DNA of 64,000 bases from Platycnemis pennipes (taxonomy: Eukaryota > Arthropoda > Insecta > Odonata > Platycnemididae): NCBI GenBank assembly GCA_933228895.1, contig OW121854.1:5211131-5275130 (forward strand), given 5' to 3'. Numbering within the stretch: the first letter of the stretch is position 1; each line of letters begins with the position of its first letter. Below are positions 54,077-64,000 of this stretch, piece after piece. The position numbers and the translations under genes are program-made. The notes under the pieces are model-generated. The model was not told the origin of the DNA. It was given only the letters and a program-made list of their open reading frames with translations, and made no database searches.

Positions 54077-54573
54077 CAATGGGGTTGTTTACAAATTTTT
54101 TTTATTTCCGAATCTGATTGAGTTTGTAAAATAAAAAGACCCGTATTTTTCCGTTTTTTGATCCGTCAATTATTTCCCGAGTTATAAGAGGCGAAAAACT
54201 GATGTTTTTAACCCTTTCGGAAAAGTGGTGTGTTACAACCCCTGACGTATATCGACTTCGTCCAATCATAACTGAGCCCGCGAAGCTACTTTGCCTTATC
54301 TGACTCTGCCAATAGGAGCAGTTGCGACAGCATCTGTGCGAGCCGACCTTCCGCGAACACCCCTCCACTCCCTTCCCTTTCCCTAAAAGCAGTCAAGCAC
54401 GGGAGAAAAATGACGTCCATGATATCATAGCAGCCTTTTCGGTGGGCGTCACCTTTTGCTTATTAAAATTTTTGATTTGTGAGTGAATGGTTGTGGTTAG
54501 AAGATAAATTTTTTCCCTAAAATTCATTTTTCGTTTCCATCTAACGATTTCGGTTCCGAGTAAACGCCCCTAT
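54077..54573 (+). mobile_element. M1 short-TIR element, slightly shortened
   Basis: About 497 bp from CAATGGGGTTGTTTAC to GAGTAAACGCCCCTAT. Lacks the G-run block and about 15 bp near the right end. No transposase. Confidence 0.8.
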
Positions 54574-54577
54574 CCTA

Positions 54578-54741
54578 GAATTCACATTAATTGCTATGGA
54601 AAAAATTCACCTGGACCGGATATCGAACCACGGACCTTTGTCTTTCGGGGCCACTTCGCAGACCACTACGCTACCAAGAATCCTTAATTGCCATGTCAAT
54701 TTTACCGAGGTTCAAGGTACTAGATACTAGTACCTTGAACC
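54578..54741 (-). repeat. tRNA-derived SINE, S2 family, copy 2, ending in a palindrome
   Basis: The minus strand has TAGCGTAGTGGTCTGCGAAG and GGTTCGATATCCGG (B box). Same landmarks as 2356-2512. At its end, 54709-54741 is a perfect palindrome: 15-bp arms GGTTCAAGGTACTAG around ATA, directly before an RTE fragment. It lies 4 bp from the M1 copy. Confidence 0.7.
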
Positions 54742-54898
54742 ATATCAGACCATCGTGTCTTCCGATTAAGTTGTTCCGTCTTCTCTGTAGTTCTTTCAGC
54801 AGACTTCTCTTTTCTCCCTCTCTTCTTGAGACTTCTTCGTTTGTCACTCGATCGATCCGTTTAATCTTCCTTATTCTCCTGTTTCACCACATTTTTTA
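54742..54898 (-). repeat. RTE-like LINE fragment
   Basis: Minus-strand RTE coding scrap for the region RIDRVTNEEVSRREGEKRSL-like, with AGACTTCTTCGTTTGTCACT intact (the site used by the A1 insertion at 7519). No tail. Confidence 0.7.
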
Positions 54899-54904
54899 AT
54901 AATC

Positions 54905-55095
54905 CTTTGAAATAGAAGTTAATTAGCTGAAATGTACTTTGCGAAAATTTTTGTAAAGAATAAAGTTGCCGTATTTAAGTATTAAAGTTTTGAAAATTGT
55001 ACGTTTTTGGCAGTTTAAACACACGACATCATCTTGTATCAAAGGCATGGCGTCACGGAACGGTATCAATATCGTATTTGCGTTGTTTAGCTCGC
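54905..55095. repeat. R4 repeat, related to the Penelope-like 3' region
   Basis: Shares GGCAGTTTAAACACACGACA, GGCGTCACGGAACGGTAT and upstream AATTTTTGTAAAGAATAAAG-like text with 49796-49960. Probably another decayed 3' region of the same element. Confidence 0.5.
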
Positions 55096-56613
55096 TTACT
55101 GTGAGGTATGTTGTCAGGGAATACTTGTCGTAAGCTGTTGTTGGTTCTCATTTGTCTGATACAATATACTGACGTAATTAGTTTCTTTATTTAAGTAGAA
55201 TGGATCGTAAGGAGAATTTACATCCAAAAATATTTAAGACCTGTGTAGTGCCCTCTCTGTTTTCACTTCGCGAATCCCTGCTGCGAAAAAGCAATCGCAG
55301 TTTTTTTTAAGCAGGATGTCACATTAAGGGAATCGACCAAACTGTCGGATTTTGCTTTTTTAAATCCCTTTTCAGTCATGGTTTACATCAGCGGACGGAA
55401 AAATACCTAAAAACAATATATTTGCATCGTTTTATTTTAAAACGAACCTGTTTCCATAGCAACATTGAAACTATACCGTGTATTGACGTCAGAAATCGTT
55501 TCAGATTTCGTGATTTCCATCAATTTTCGTGAATAGCATTTAATGATCTTTGTGGTTAGTATTTTGGCATATATATTTGAATTTGTGAGACATTTTCCTG
55601 TAAAATACATCATAAATACACGAGAGATAAATCTCATGCGTTTTCCTCATTTTGATGATTTAATTTGACAAGTTATCTTTCTCGAAATAGTTCTGCTTTT
55701 CCGATTGTATTTCTCCAAACTTCACTTATGTTTTGTCGAGTCGATTTTTCCCTTTCTGATTGTTTATTCCAATCTGTAATGAGCTCTTCTGTGACCTTGT
55801 TTACTGTTATGTGTGTCATAATTTTATAAGAACGAATAAACACGGGGTTCCGCACATGATGCTGTTCAGATCGGCACACAACCGTTAATTAACACGGTGC
55901 TTGGATCCTTTCATCGGAGTTCCCTAAATATTTGTCCACCGTCTAATATCTTTTTAACTCGGTGCATGAGATCAATTCGGGACATTCTTCACTCATCATT
56001 TCAATCTGGCTGCATCGGAGTGACGGAGTAGACCTTTACACTCTTGTGCACTCCTGTCGCTCCGTAGGTTTTTGTTCAGTGTACGGCCGTGATAAAATGA
56101 TTTTTTAATCTCCTATTGGCAAAATTTGAAAGCGTGTTTGCATCAATCGGTAAAAATGTCTCTATCCCTGTTGATAAACCTTACCTAAGGTTGAAACGAG
56201 TGATACCAATGTTCTCTCGAGATCTTCTCGTTGTGTCTGCCGAACCGGGATATCCATATATTACGTTTCGCTGGTTTTATTTTTGGAAAAACAACCCTCC
56301 TGTATGACACTCCATAACATTTTCAAATGATCCCATGCTCCCTTAAATTACGTAACGCTGCCAATGGATACACATTTTTGTAAACAATGAAGCAGATACT
56401 TTAAGATTAAGATTTATTTTTTTCCAAATTTATTAGAAGAGGAATAAATAAGTTCAATGTGGAACTTAAATGTAGCTTTGAAGGTAGAAACCTGTTTTGA
56501 GGTTATCAAGTACAATTTTCATTCAGTGGTTCTAAACACAAAACAAACCAACAAATCAATTGTATAACTTAACGAAATATGTCTTTTATATCATCACAAG
56601 AAAATAGCCAATA
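55096..56613. other. AT-rich intergenic stretch, no gene seen
   Basis: No recognised element. Around 56275-56310 GGAAAAACAACCCTCCTGTA could be a DNA-transposon terminus, but no partner end was found. Confidence 0.35.
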
Positions 56614-56734
56614 TTTTACATATTTAGAACATTAAATAAAATTGAATGCCTTTTACATATATAGAACGTAAAATAAAACTGAATGCCTTTTACATGTATA
56701 GAACGTAAAATAAAATTGAATGCATTTTACATAT
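56614..56734. repeat. 37-bp tandem repeat, 3.3 copies
   Basis: Units start TTTTACATATATAGAACG and end TGAATGCC, at 56614, 56651, 56688 and a partial one at 56725. Directly followed by the (ATC)n tail of an RTE fragment. Confidence 0.85.
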
Positions 56735-57405
56735 CATCATCATCATCGGCCGTCAATCCTAGGATTGGTTAGACGCAGCCCTCCCCTTGATTCGTCTGTC
56801 GCTTAACCTCTTCATATCAACGTGATTCGTCTCTTTTACATCCTTCACAATCTGCCTCATATGTCTCATACGAAGCCTTCCTTTACCATTCTTCTCGTTT
56901 ACTTTTCCCTCGACGATTGTCTTCATCTTGCCATCGTGTCATAAGATATGGCCGATTAAGTTATCCGCTCTTCTGTTTAGATTTATTAGTAGTTATCTCT
57001 CCTCTCCCCCTCTTCTTAACACTTCTTCGTTTGTCACTCGATCGATCCATTTTATCTTCATCATTCTTCGTTAGCACCACATTTCAAATGCTTCCAGCCT
57101 GGACTTCTCTGCTGCTGTCATTGTCCATGCTTCGCTGCCATATAGTAGAATGCTCCAGATATACGTTCAAGTGAAATGTATGCTGCCTTCCACCTTTGTG
57201 TTTGCAGCTGTGAGTAGAATCTTCTTTTGGTAAAATGCCATTTTCACCTAGGCAATTTCACATTTACTGGTTACGCGGCATCCCAGGTAACAGCTTCCAT
57301 CTCCTCGATTTTTTGTTTTCCTGGTTAAGTTTTGTCCTGGCTTCTTTTCTCGTACTGCATACCAATACCTTAGGTTTCTTTTCATTGATATTAATATTTT
57401 TATAA
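56735..57405 (-). pseudogene. RTE-like LINE, 3' end
   Basis: The minus strand covers the same span as 41966-42680: (GATGAT)n tail at 56735, UTR, the LADRR/NLIGH tail, EAFEMWCxRRMMKIKWIDRV-like, the SEAWTMT-like region and YLGCRVTSK (57300). Frames broken repeatedly. 5'-truncated near 57405. Confidence 0.8.
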
Positions 57406-57856
57406 GAGGAGGAAATATATCAAACATTTTTTGCCAATGCTTATAAAACTTGGCCCAACGGTCAGGGTAATTTTTGGCGTGGGCAAGGGTAACAATTCCC
57501 TTCGTAGGCTCTATGTATGTTTGCAACGGGGATTTTGTTACCTATCCATAAAAAGGAGGGTCTCAGCACTTTATAAACTTTTAAGTGCCACAGTGGGAGC
57601 TACCTTAGATTTTTGAATAATGGGAAGGAAGTCGCCTAACTTATTTTAGCATCACTCTGAGATCCTTCACTGCAGAAGAAAAGCAGGTTTTCCCGAGTTA
57701 AAGTATCTTCCACCCCAAGCAATTATACCATAATTTAACTTTGAATAAACAAAAGCATTATAAAAAATCCTAAGATTTTATGATGGGCATTTGTTACGAA
57801 TCAGACAACACTTTGAAATGGTGCAACGCAATACCTTTGATACAAAGCATGTATGT
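57406..57856. other. Intergenic stretch, no gene seen
   Basis: No recognised element or gene. Confidence 0.4.
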
Positions 57857-58648
57857 TTGGTGCCCCATTAAATATCTTGGAATAAGACTGACACATGATC
57901 ATTCCTGGGGTAAACACATACGTGAAATAATGGGTCAAGCGAATCGTCAACTGGGATTCGTCAAAAGAGTACTGGGTAAATGTGACGATCATGCACGAGA
58001 AATCAGCTACTTTTCCCATTGTTAGACCTCATTTGGAATATACTGCCAGTGTATGGGATCCCTACGAAATCGGTCTAAATAACGAACTTGAACGTGTGCA
58101 GCGAAGATCGGCAAGATTTGTAAAGGGACGGTACGATAACCTTATTAGCGTAACCAGTCTATTAAATGAATTAAAATAGGAATCATCGTCAGATCGCAGG
58201 TTGAAGTTCAGACTTAATCTCTTAAACAAATTCCAAGACCATATTTTCAGAGATGATGTTAAAAATATTTTGCCACCCTCAACTTATGATGGTAGACTGG
58301 ACCATAATCGCAAACTTAGAGAAATTGATTGCCGAACTGACAGATTCAAAATGTCCTTTTTTCCTCGTACAATTAGGGATATGAATAACAGTAAATATAT
58401 CCAGTACGAGTGGATAACATTGGTAGCTGCATATTGGTATAAGGACTTGAAGCTAACCCAACTAGCAGCATGTTTTTGTATGTTTGCTTTTCTATTTTTC
58501 TATTTTTTTTAAATAGTGAAGTTTAGAACAGTATATAAATACTAATCCTTTTTTATGCATGATATGTAATGATTGTTTGGTGAGAATCTATCCCCTGCCA
58601 CACACCTTTGTGGTGGCTTGCAGGGTATTATGTAGATGTAGATGTACG
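57857..58648 (+). pseudogene. LINE-A2 3' end, about 790 bp
   Basis: Plus strand: IKYLGIRLTHDHSWGKHIRE, IMGQANRQLGFVKRVLGKCD, then a one-base shift at about 58016, RPHLEYTASVWDPYEIGLNN, ELERVQRRSARFVKGRYDNL, a TAG at about 58177 (Trp codon of the KWES motif), and LKFRLNLLNKFQDHIF through CRTDRFKMSFFPRTIRDMN. UTR, stem-loop (58592-58627) and tail follow. Two breaks only, so relatively young. Confidence 0.9.
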
Positions 58649-59487
58649 TTGCTTCCATTTTAAACCTTCATCTATGGTTTCTCCCTGGTAAATAAAATAT
58701 TTTACACGTTCAATCACGGCACAATCATAGCATGAGTTTCGTCAGCTGTTACTATTATGATGTGTCGAATTACAATTAAATTTAAAGCGGCTACAAGCGT
58801 AATAACTATTTTATATTATGAAGATTTTATTTATTCCTTATTACCATTCTTTATTCCGTAATTATTGTTAGTACTATCATTATTGACAGAATAAAGAGTT
58901 AATTTAAGATTAGATTCATCTTTTTCTCGACGTAATGGGAGGCTGGACACCCATTTCCCACGCGAAGGTGCATCGTTACAGATGCCCCCGTTTGGCATTT
59001 CGTAATTTATGGACGATCCCCTTCAGCCTTCCTACGACCACTTCTCCGTGTGATGGTCATAAGCTATCAAGCATGCCACTAATGGATTGGATGGAATGGT
59101 TTTATGCCTACGTCCAGTTGTCCATCCGTGAAGACCCCTGCGTTTTGCAGTCGTTTCAAATGGCACCAGACACTGTTTATCCTTATCAGAATTTAAAATT
59201 CTACCACCATGAGTCCCATATGGTGACTCTTGCGTTTGAAACGTAACTATTCTCATGAGATGTGATTTCAATGAGATTTAGGATGCTTCCAAGTGGATTT
59301 TGATCGGTAGAATATGGGAGTTTTAGGAATTGCCACGCTTTTTAATTCCCAAAGGACAGCATTACCACGTCTTAATTGTTTGGTTACGATGCCAGAAAGG
59401 TCTTTGCACGCCCGGGGTGCGTATTTTCTTCGGAACTGGACTCTTGTTGGCAGCCACAGGCACAGCGCTGCTGAATAACTGTACCGT
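58649..59487. other. Intergenic stretch, no gene recognised
   Basis: A plus-strand frame of 103 codons (58935-59246, MGGWTPISHAKVHRY) has no recognised domain, and there is no splice or promoter evidence. Otherwise AT-rich. Confidence 0.35.
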
Positions 59488-59992
59488 TATCTTTGCCTAT
59501 TAAATGAATTACAATAGGAGTCATTGTCAGATCGCAGGTTGAAATTTAGACTCTAAAATAAATCTCAAGAAAATATTTTCACAGATGACGTTGAAAATAT
59601 TTTGCGAACCCAAATTACGAAGATAGACTGGACCATGATTACAAAATTAGAGAATTTGATTGTTAGAACTGACAGATTCAAAATGTCCTTTCTTCCTCGT
59701 ACAATTAGGGGTATGAAAAACGGTACATACCTACGTCCAATACGAGTGAATCAATCCATAGCATAGGTAGTTGCATGTTAGTATAAGGACTTAAAGGTAA
59801 TCCAACTAACAGCATGTTATTGCATGTTTGCTTTGCTATTTTTATCTTTTTAAATAGGCCAGTTTAGACTAATATGTTATTACTAATCCTTTAAAATTTA
59901 ACTTATGTAGTGCATGTTTGGTGAGAATTCACCTCTGTCACACACCTTTATGGTGGCTTGAAGGGTATTATGTAGATGTAGATGTAGATTAA
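59488..59992 (+). pseudogene. LINE-A2 3' end
   Basis: Plus strand from LLNELQ.ESLSDRRLKFRL through the broken C-terminus (TDRFKMSFLPRTIRGMK), UTR, stem-loop (CTGTCACACACCTTTATGGT) and a tail TGTAGATGTAGATGTAGAT followed by an A run at 59990. Confidence 0.85.
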
Positions 59993-60500
59993 AAAAAAAA
60001 TATGTGCGAATCTCACTTATGCTTCGCCAAGGACGCGCTGAACTTGTGGAGATCTACAGCCACCAACCAGATTGTTCCTCGGCTTGAACACTTAAGTCGA
60101 ATATTTGCGGCAAAAACTCTGTCGAAGACCCATTCTCGCGAGTTCTTATCCATGGGGTCATGTTAACGGTCACATACTTCAATTAAATTGTATTGGAAGC
60201 GATAAAAAGGTGAGCACTGCCATCTCAATCGTGAAAGACGCGTGCTTTCTATAAATGCAGTGACGCTTACACAGAATAAATCTCTCCAGCGCCATGTAAA
60301 ACTATAATAAATAAGACGCGGAAATTGTTTTTTAGTCCTATAAATTTAAAGTAGTCGTGAGCAGTTATAGACCACGTTGGACCAGTTCTGAGCGTTTTAT
60401 TATGTTACTGGACGCCTTTAGGCGGTGTTTATTCCAGGATAATTTATTTTAAGACCACATCAAGATATAAATTCAAATCATTATGGGGCGCTTCAGCTAG
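59993..60500. other. Intergenic stretch, no gene seen
   Basis: No recognised element or gene. Confidence 0.4.
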
Positions 60501-60660
60501 GATATCTGGGTTGCGCTCGTGATATTCTGTGCTGGCAACCGGAAGGTCACGGGTTCGCATCCCACGTAGGGAAAGAATGTTGCGTTCGCCTTAGTACCTA
60601 AAGTTAGGATTAAGTTTGGCTAGATTGCGTGATGTAACCGAGGCAGTTGGAGAACCTTAA
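60501..60660 (+). repeat. tRNA-derived SINE head
   Basis: The plus strand has TGGGTTGCGCTCGTGATATT, then GGTCACGGGTTCGCATCCCA (B box), with downstream GTACCTAAAGTTAGGATTAA as a body. Not similar in body to S1 or S2. Cloverleaf pairing is incomplete, so not called as a tRNA. Confidence 0.5.
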
Positions 60661-62165
60661 AACATCATTCTCATGCTCCCATTTAAGTATTCAGTTAATT
60701 CTTGACAACTAAAAGGAAATATTATTAAAATAGGAAATATTACATTATCATTGTGCAGCCGCAAACAAATAGTCAAAATATTAATTCTTAAGAAATCTAA
60801 CAACTGTGGCTACTTGTGACTGTCACCCACTCAAGTAGATTGTTGACCGAATATAATGAATGTTCTCTTGTGATAAAAGCTGCGAAAAATCAATTGCCTT
60901 TGCTAATTAAAAGTACTAATGACGATACTTTAAGGGCGATGATGATTGATCATACAGACTGGAATTCGAATTTAAATGATGCCAGCGCGTTAATTGTTAG
61001 ATTTCATCCACGAAATCACTCAATTAGAGGGCTATTCTTCCACCATAACTTGGCAAGAAGGAGACGTCACCGTTCTCTCGGTTAGCGCTACTTTCCTCTC
61101 TCATCAGCAAGAAGATACACATGAGAAATAAACCACTGTCCTTCGTTGTGAAATTTGGATGAATTACTTAACTGTGTGTATGTATTTATGTAGATATAGT
61201 ATGATTGGAAAAAATATGATGCAAGGAATGTGCGGACATACGAAGAAGTGTTGAGCATGTTTGAGAAGGGAAGGACTATATTGTTGGAAATGAGAAGAAG
61301 GAATAGTAGGTGAATGCAACTTGTACTTTGAAGCAGTGGAATGCTGGAGGTCGCTATCGGAGCTTGGACTCAAGGAAAACGAGGACGATGATGAAAAAAC
61401 AGGTGTGATGATAGTGATGAGAGGGGCAGGAAAAAGGGCCGATTGGAAGAGAAAAAATATTGAAGGGGAGGAGCCGATAGACGATTGAAATTCTCAGGAA
61501 AAGGGTTGTTCCATCAAAATCTACCCCAACTGGTAGAATACTTTCAACCAACAAGTCAATGCATTCCAAGACATTTGGTATCTTTTGTTATTTCTCTCCA
61601 GTAGAAGTAGAGAAAAGTAGGGGTGAATATTAACATTTAACGGAAAATATGGTATAGGACTAAGGGCTAAACGATAGCTTATTTTAGTGTTACATTCTTG
61701 CTTGGAAATGCTTAAGGAAAAGCTATTAAAAGAGGATGGTGTTTTGAAAGACGTAATAAAAGAACGGATGTCAGGTGACCAGGAAAGAGGGAGGAGAAGA
61801 ACGGGTAGCTTGGTTGGAATGATGGGAGGCAGTAGGGGCTGAAGAGGGACATGGTGTGAAATATAGGGGGTGGAAAGAATTAAATATCCATATAGACCTA
61901 CCTTCAACGGTAGAAAACAAATGATAACGATTCTTGCTTTCCTGTTTCATGTGATTATTGTATGGTATCTAACACTTCAAAATAAGAGTCTTTATTGAAA
62001 AGCTTCTGTGGAAGAGATAGTGACATTTCCAATAGGCCAACAACTTTGAGTTAGAATCGGTATGATATTGTGTTCGTAGTTCTTAATGAAAGCCATTGCC
62101 AAGAGGCATCTCACCTTCGAAAGTGATCCAAAGTAGGGATCATTTCTGTTGTCCTTGTCATCTTC
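60661..62165. other. Intergenic stretch, no gene seen
   Basis: 61180-61900 is purine-rich on the plus strand, producing long pyrimidine-coded minus-strand frames rich in Ser, Pro and Leu. I regard these as compositional. A plus-strand frame of 89 codons at 60816-61085 has no domain. Confidence 0.4.
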
Positions 62166-62250
62166 GGAGTAAATCCATAGCTTCCCAAGTCAAATGTCGT
62201 GGGTTGGGATCCCGCTGGGGAGGGTTTTCCTCCAACCATGAGTTGGATGT
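62166..62250 (+). repeat. tRNA-like SINE head, decayed
   Basis: CATAGCTTCCCAAGTCAAAT, then GTGGGTTGGGATCCCGCTGG resembles A and B boxes (B box GGTTGGGATCC, one base off). Directly precedes an M1 copy. Confidence 0.35.
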
Positions 62251-62261
62251 GCGCGTGCTGT

Positions 62262-62807
62262 AAATGGGGGCGTTTACTCGGAACCGAAATCGCAATTTTC
62301 TACACGAAATCGTTAGATGGAAACAAAAGACGAATTTTAGTGAAAAAATTAATCTTCTAACCACAACCATTCACTCATAAATCAAAAATTAAAACAAGCA
62401 AAAGGTGACGCCCACCGAAAAAACTGCTGTGATAACATTGACGTCATTTTCCTCCCGTCCTTGACTGCTTTCAGGGGAGGGGGAAGGGAGTGGAGGGGGG
62501 TTCTCGGAAGGTCTGCTCGCACAGATGCTGTCGAAATCACTCCCATTGGCCGAGTCATCTGTGTCCCCCCCTTTGCGATAAGGCGAAGTAGCTTCGCGGG
62601 CTCAGTTGTGATTGGACGAAGTAGATATACGTCAGAGGTTGCACCACACCCACTTTTCCGAAAGGGTTAAAAACATCAGTTTTTCGCCGCTTATAACTCG
62701 GGAAATAATTGTCGGATCAGAAAACGGAAAAATACGGGTCCTTTTATTTTACAAACTCTATCAGATTCGGCAATAACAAAGATATGGTAAACCCCACGAC
62801 CCCATTG
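62262..62807 (-). mobile_element. M1 short-TIR element, full length
   Basis: About 546 bp, reverse-oriented: starts AAATGGGGGCGTTTACTCGG and ends GTAAACCCCACGACCCCATTG with a small duplication near the end. All family landmarks present. No transposase, and no matching duplication in the flanks (GTGCTGTA, TGCCACAG). Confidence 0.85.
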
Positions 62808-62834
62808 TGCCACAGCGTGTGCATGAAAAAAAAA

Positions 62835-63355
62835 AACTAGAGGAGATGGTAGAATAGCCCGGGCAAAGAAGGCATTCTATCAGAGGAAGAATCTACTTAC
62901 ATCTGGGAATGCAAAAGTGCAAGTAAGGAAACAATTCCTCAGAACGTACACCTGGAGCGTATTTCTTAGTGGCAGAGATGGCATGGGAGGGGACGGGAGC
63001 AGAGAGAGCAAGGTTAGAAGCATTCCGAATGTGATGCTATGTAGATTAAATGGATCCACCGAGCGAGTAATGAAGAAGCCTTAAGAAGAGTGGGAGAAAA
63101 GAAAAGTCTCCTGAAAACCATAAGTAGAAGACGGGAAAATTTAATGGGCCACATGATGAGACAAGGTGGTCTGATGAAGACAATCGTCAAACGACAAGGA
63201 AGACCTCGCATGAGATATACCTACGTATAGAACAAGTGATGAGGGATGTGAGGGAGAAGAAATGCGCGAATGTGAAGAGATTAGCTGATAGAAGAATGCA
63301 GTGGAGAGCTGTGTAATATCAATCTCAGATTGCAGATAGCAATGGATTGCAGACT
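62835..63355 (+). pseudogene. RTE-like LINE, 3' end
   Basis: Plus-strand frames read KKAFYQRKNLLTSGNAKVQV, RKQFLRTYTWSVFLSGRDGM (region of the SEAWT-type motif), SIPNVMLCRLNGSTERVMKK, NLMGHMMRQGGLMKTIVKRQ and KRLADRRMQWRAV, then the UTR and GATGATGATCATTA. Stops and shifts throughout. Confidence 0.8.
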
Positions 63356-63357
63356 GA

Positions 63358-64000
63358 TGATGATCATTATCGTCATCACCAAGGGTCAACAATCCTAGGA
63401 TTGGTTTGACGCAGCCCTCCACTCGATTCTTCAATCGGCCATCCTTTTCATTGTGACGTAATCCTTCTCTTTTACATCCTTCACAACCTGTTCCATGTAT
63501 CTCATACGAGGCCTGCGTTTCAAATCTTCCCGTTCACTTCCCTAGTCTTCATCAGGCAATTGTGTCTCAAGAAATGGCCGATTAAGTTGTCCCTTCTTCT
63601 TTTTAGAGTTGTCAGCAGACTTCTCTTTTCTCCTACTCTTCTTAGCACTTCCTCGTTACTTACTCGGTCGATCCATTTAATCTTCATCATTCTTCTATCG
63701 CACCACATTTCGAATGCTTCCAGCCTTTTCTTCTCCGCTGCTGTCATAGAAAGTGCTGGTACTTAGAAATATGTAACATAGAAAGTGCCGGCTTGTTCTT
63801 CTCCATTCTCTTCTCTATGAGCAGTCTAAAGGCCAGTATTGCTTCTCTTGTACCCTTACTTTTCCTGAATCCGAATTGATCTTAATCCAGGTACTCCTCT
63901 GCTTTTCTTTCTATTCTTCGGTAGATGATCCTGGTCAGTATCTTCGACGCATGTGTCGTCAGGCTTATAGTCCTAAAATATTCGCATTTCTCCGCTCTCT
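63358..64000 (-). pseudogene. RTE-like LINE, internally deleted, leaves the window
   Basis: The minus strand from the window edge reads RTISLTTHASKILTRIIYRR, IERKAEEYLD, a stop, then DQFGFRKSKGTREAILAFRL and LIEKRMEKNK: reverse transcriptase fingers and palm. At about 63778 it jumps to EAFEMWCDRRMMKIKWIDRV near the C-terminus, deleting the FADD region. A GCACTTTCTATG-type phrase occurs at both sides of the jump (63743-63755, 63776-63788). The 3' UTR and (ATG)n tail end at 63358, tail to tail with the preceding RTE copy. Confidence 0.8.

Noticed and set aside
56275..56310. CCCTCCTGTA as a mariner terminus
   Set aside because: No partner end or transposase trace nearby.
32818..59992. CRISPR-like array from the recurring CCCTGC...GCAGGG units
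   Set aside because: Units are dispersed, on both strands, and are LINE-A 3' ends with (TGTAGA)n tails, not regularly spaced.
60505..60575. Possible tRNA gene
   Set aside because: B box is good but the D arm and acceptor stem are incomplete; treated as a SINE head.
61164..61907. Minus-strand Ser/Pro/Leu-rich frames
   Set aside because: Explained by a purine-rich plus strand, with no domain and no start or splice support.

Overview
This 64 kb window looks like repeat-rich intergenic DNA from an animal nuclear genome, most likely an arthropod and probably an insect. The evidence is the mix of degraded element families: CR1-like, RTE-like and Jockey-like non-LTR retrotransposons, a Tc1/mariner-type transposase relic, a Penelope-like relic, tRNA-derived SINEs and several short inverted-repeat DNA elements. 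There are no bacterial operons or ribosome binding sites, and I found no host gene that I can defend. Species cannot be named from sequence alone.

The dominant repeat is a CR1-like LINE that I call LINE-A. About 30 pieces are present on both strands. Most are 5'-truncated and most share one 3' end: a stem-loop (CCCTGCCACACACC, short loop, GGTGGCTTGCAGGG) followed by a (TGTAGA)n tail. Two subfamilies can be told apart by C-terminus and 3' UTR. A1 encodes SELIQELGWESLSERR and A2 encodes TSLLNELKWESLSDRR.

The centrepiece is 35.25-41.80 kb, a three-level nest. An old plus-strand LINE-A tail (35254-35383, resuming 41755-41797) is split by an apparently full-length minus-strand A1 element (35384-41754). 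Its ORF1 is split in turn by a 1,900-bp 5'-truncated LINE of another family, LINE-B (38953-40852), with a 5-bp target duplication. A1 ORF2 is intact, with endonuclease and reverse transcriptase motifs, but has no in-frame AUG before the endonuclease domain. Immediately to the left lies a 2.4-kb A2 copy (32818-35196) with a stop codon inside the reverse transcriptase PQG motif.

Left arm (0-32 kb): RTE 3' ends, a broken Tc1/mariner relic (3165-4377), a Jockey-type C-terminus (6078-6425), an RTE copy split by an A1 insertion with a 5' inversion (7470-8275), a hAT-like short element carrying a SINE (8981-9577), a TTAA-flanked element inside an A2 copy (14221-14960), and several hairpin elements, two with 12-13-bp flanking duplications (17516-17731, 24373-24478). 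Right arm (42-64 kb): more A1, A2 and RTE fragments, a Penelope-like C-terminus (49796-50275), an RTE endonuclease split by an A2 insertion, and an RTE pair at the right edge.

A roughly 540-bp short-TIR family, M1 (ends CAATGGGG / CCCCATTG), occurs nine times. Nothing here acts as a pathway: the window is an archive of nested transposition. The most useful parts are the junctions, which can be read to the base and give relative insertion order, and the compact inverted-repeat units, some with hammerhead-like motifs, that do not fit a standard class.
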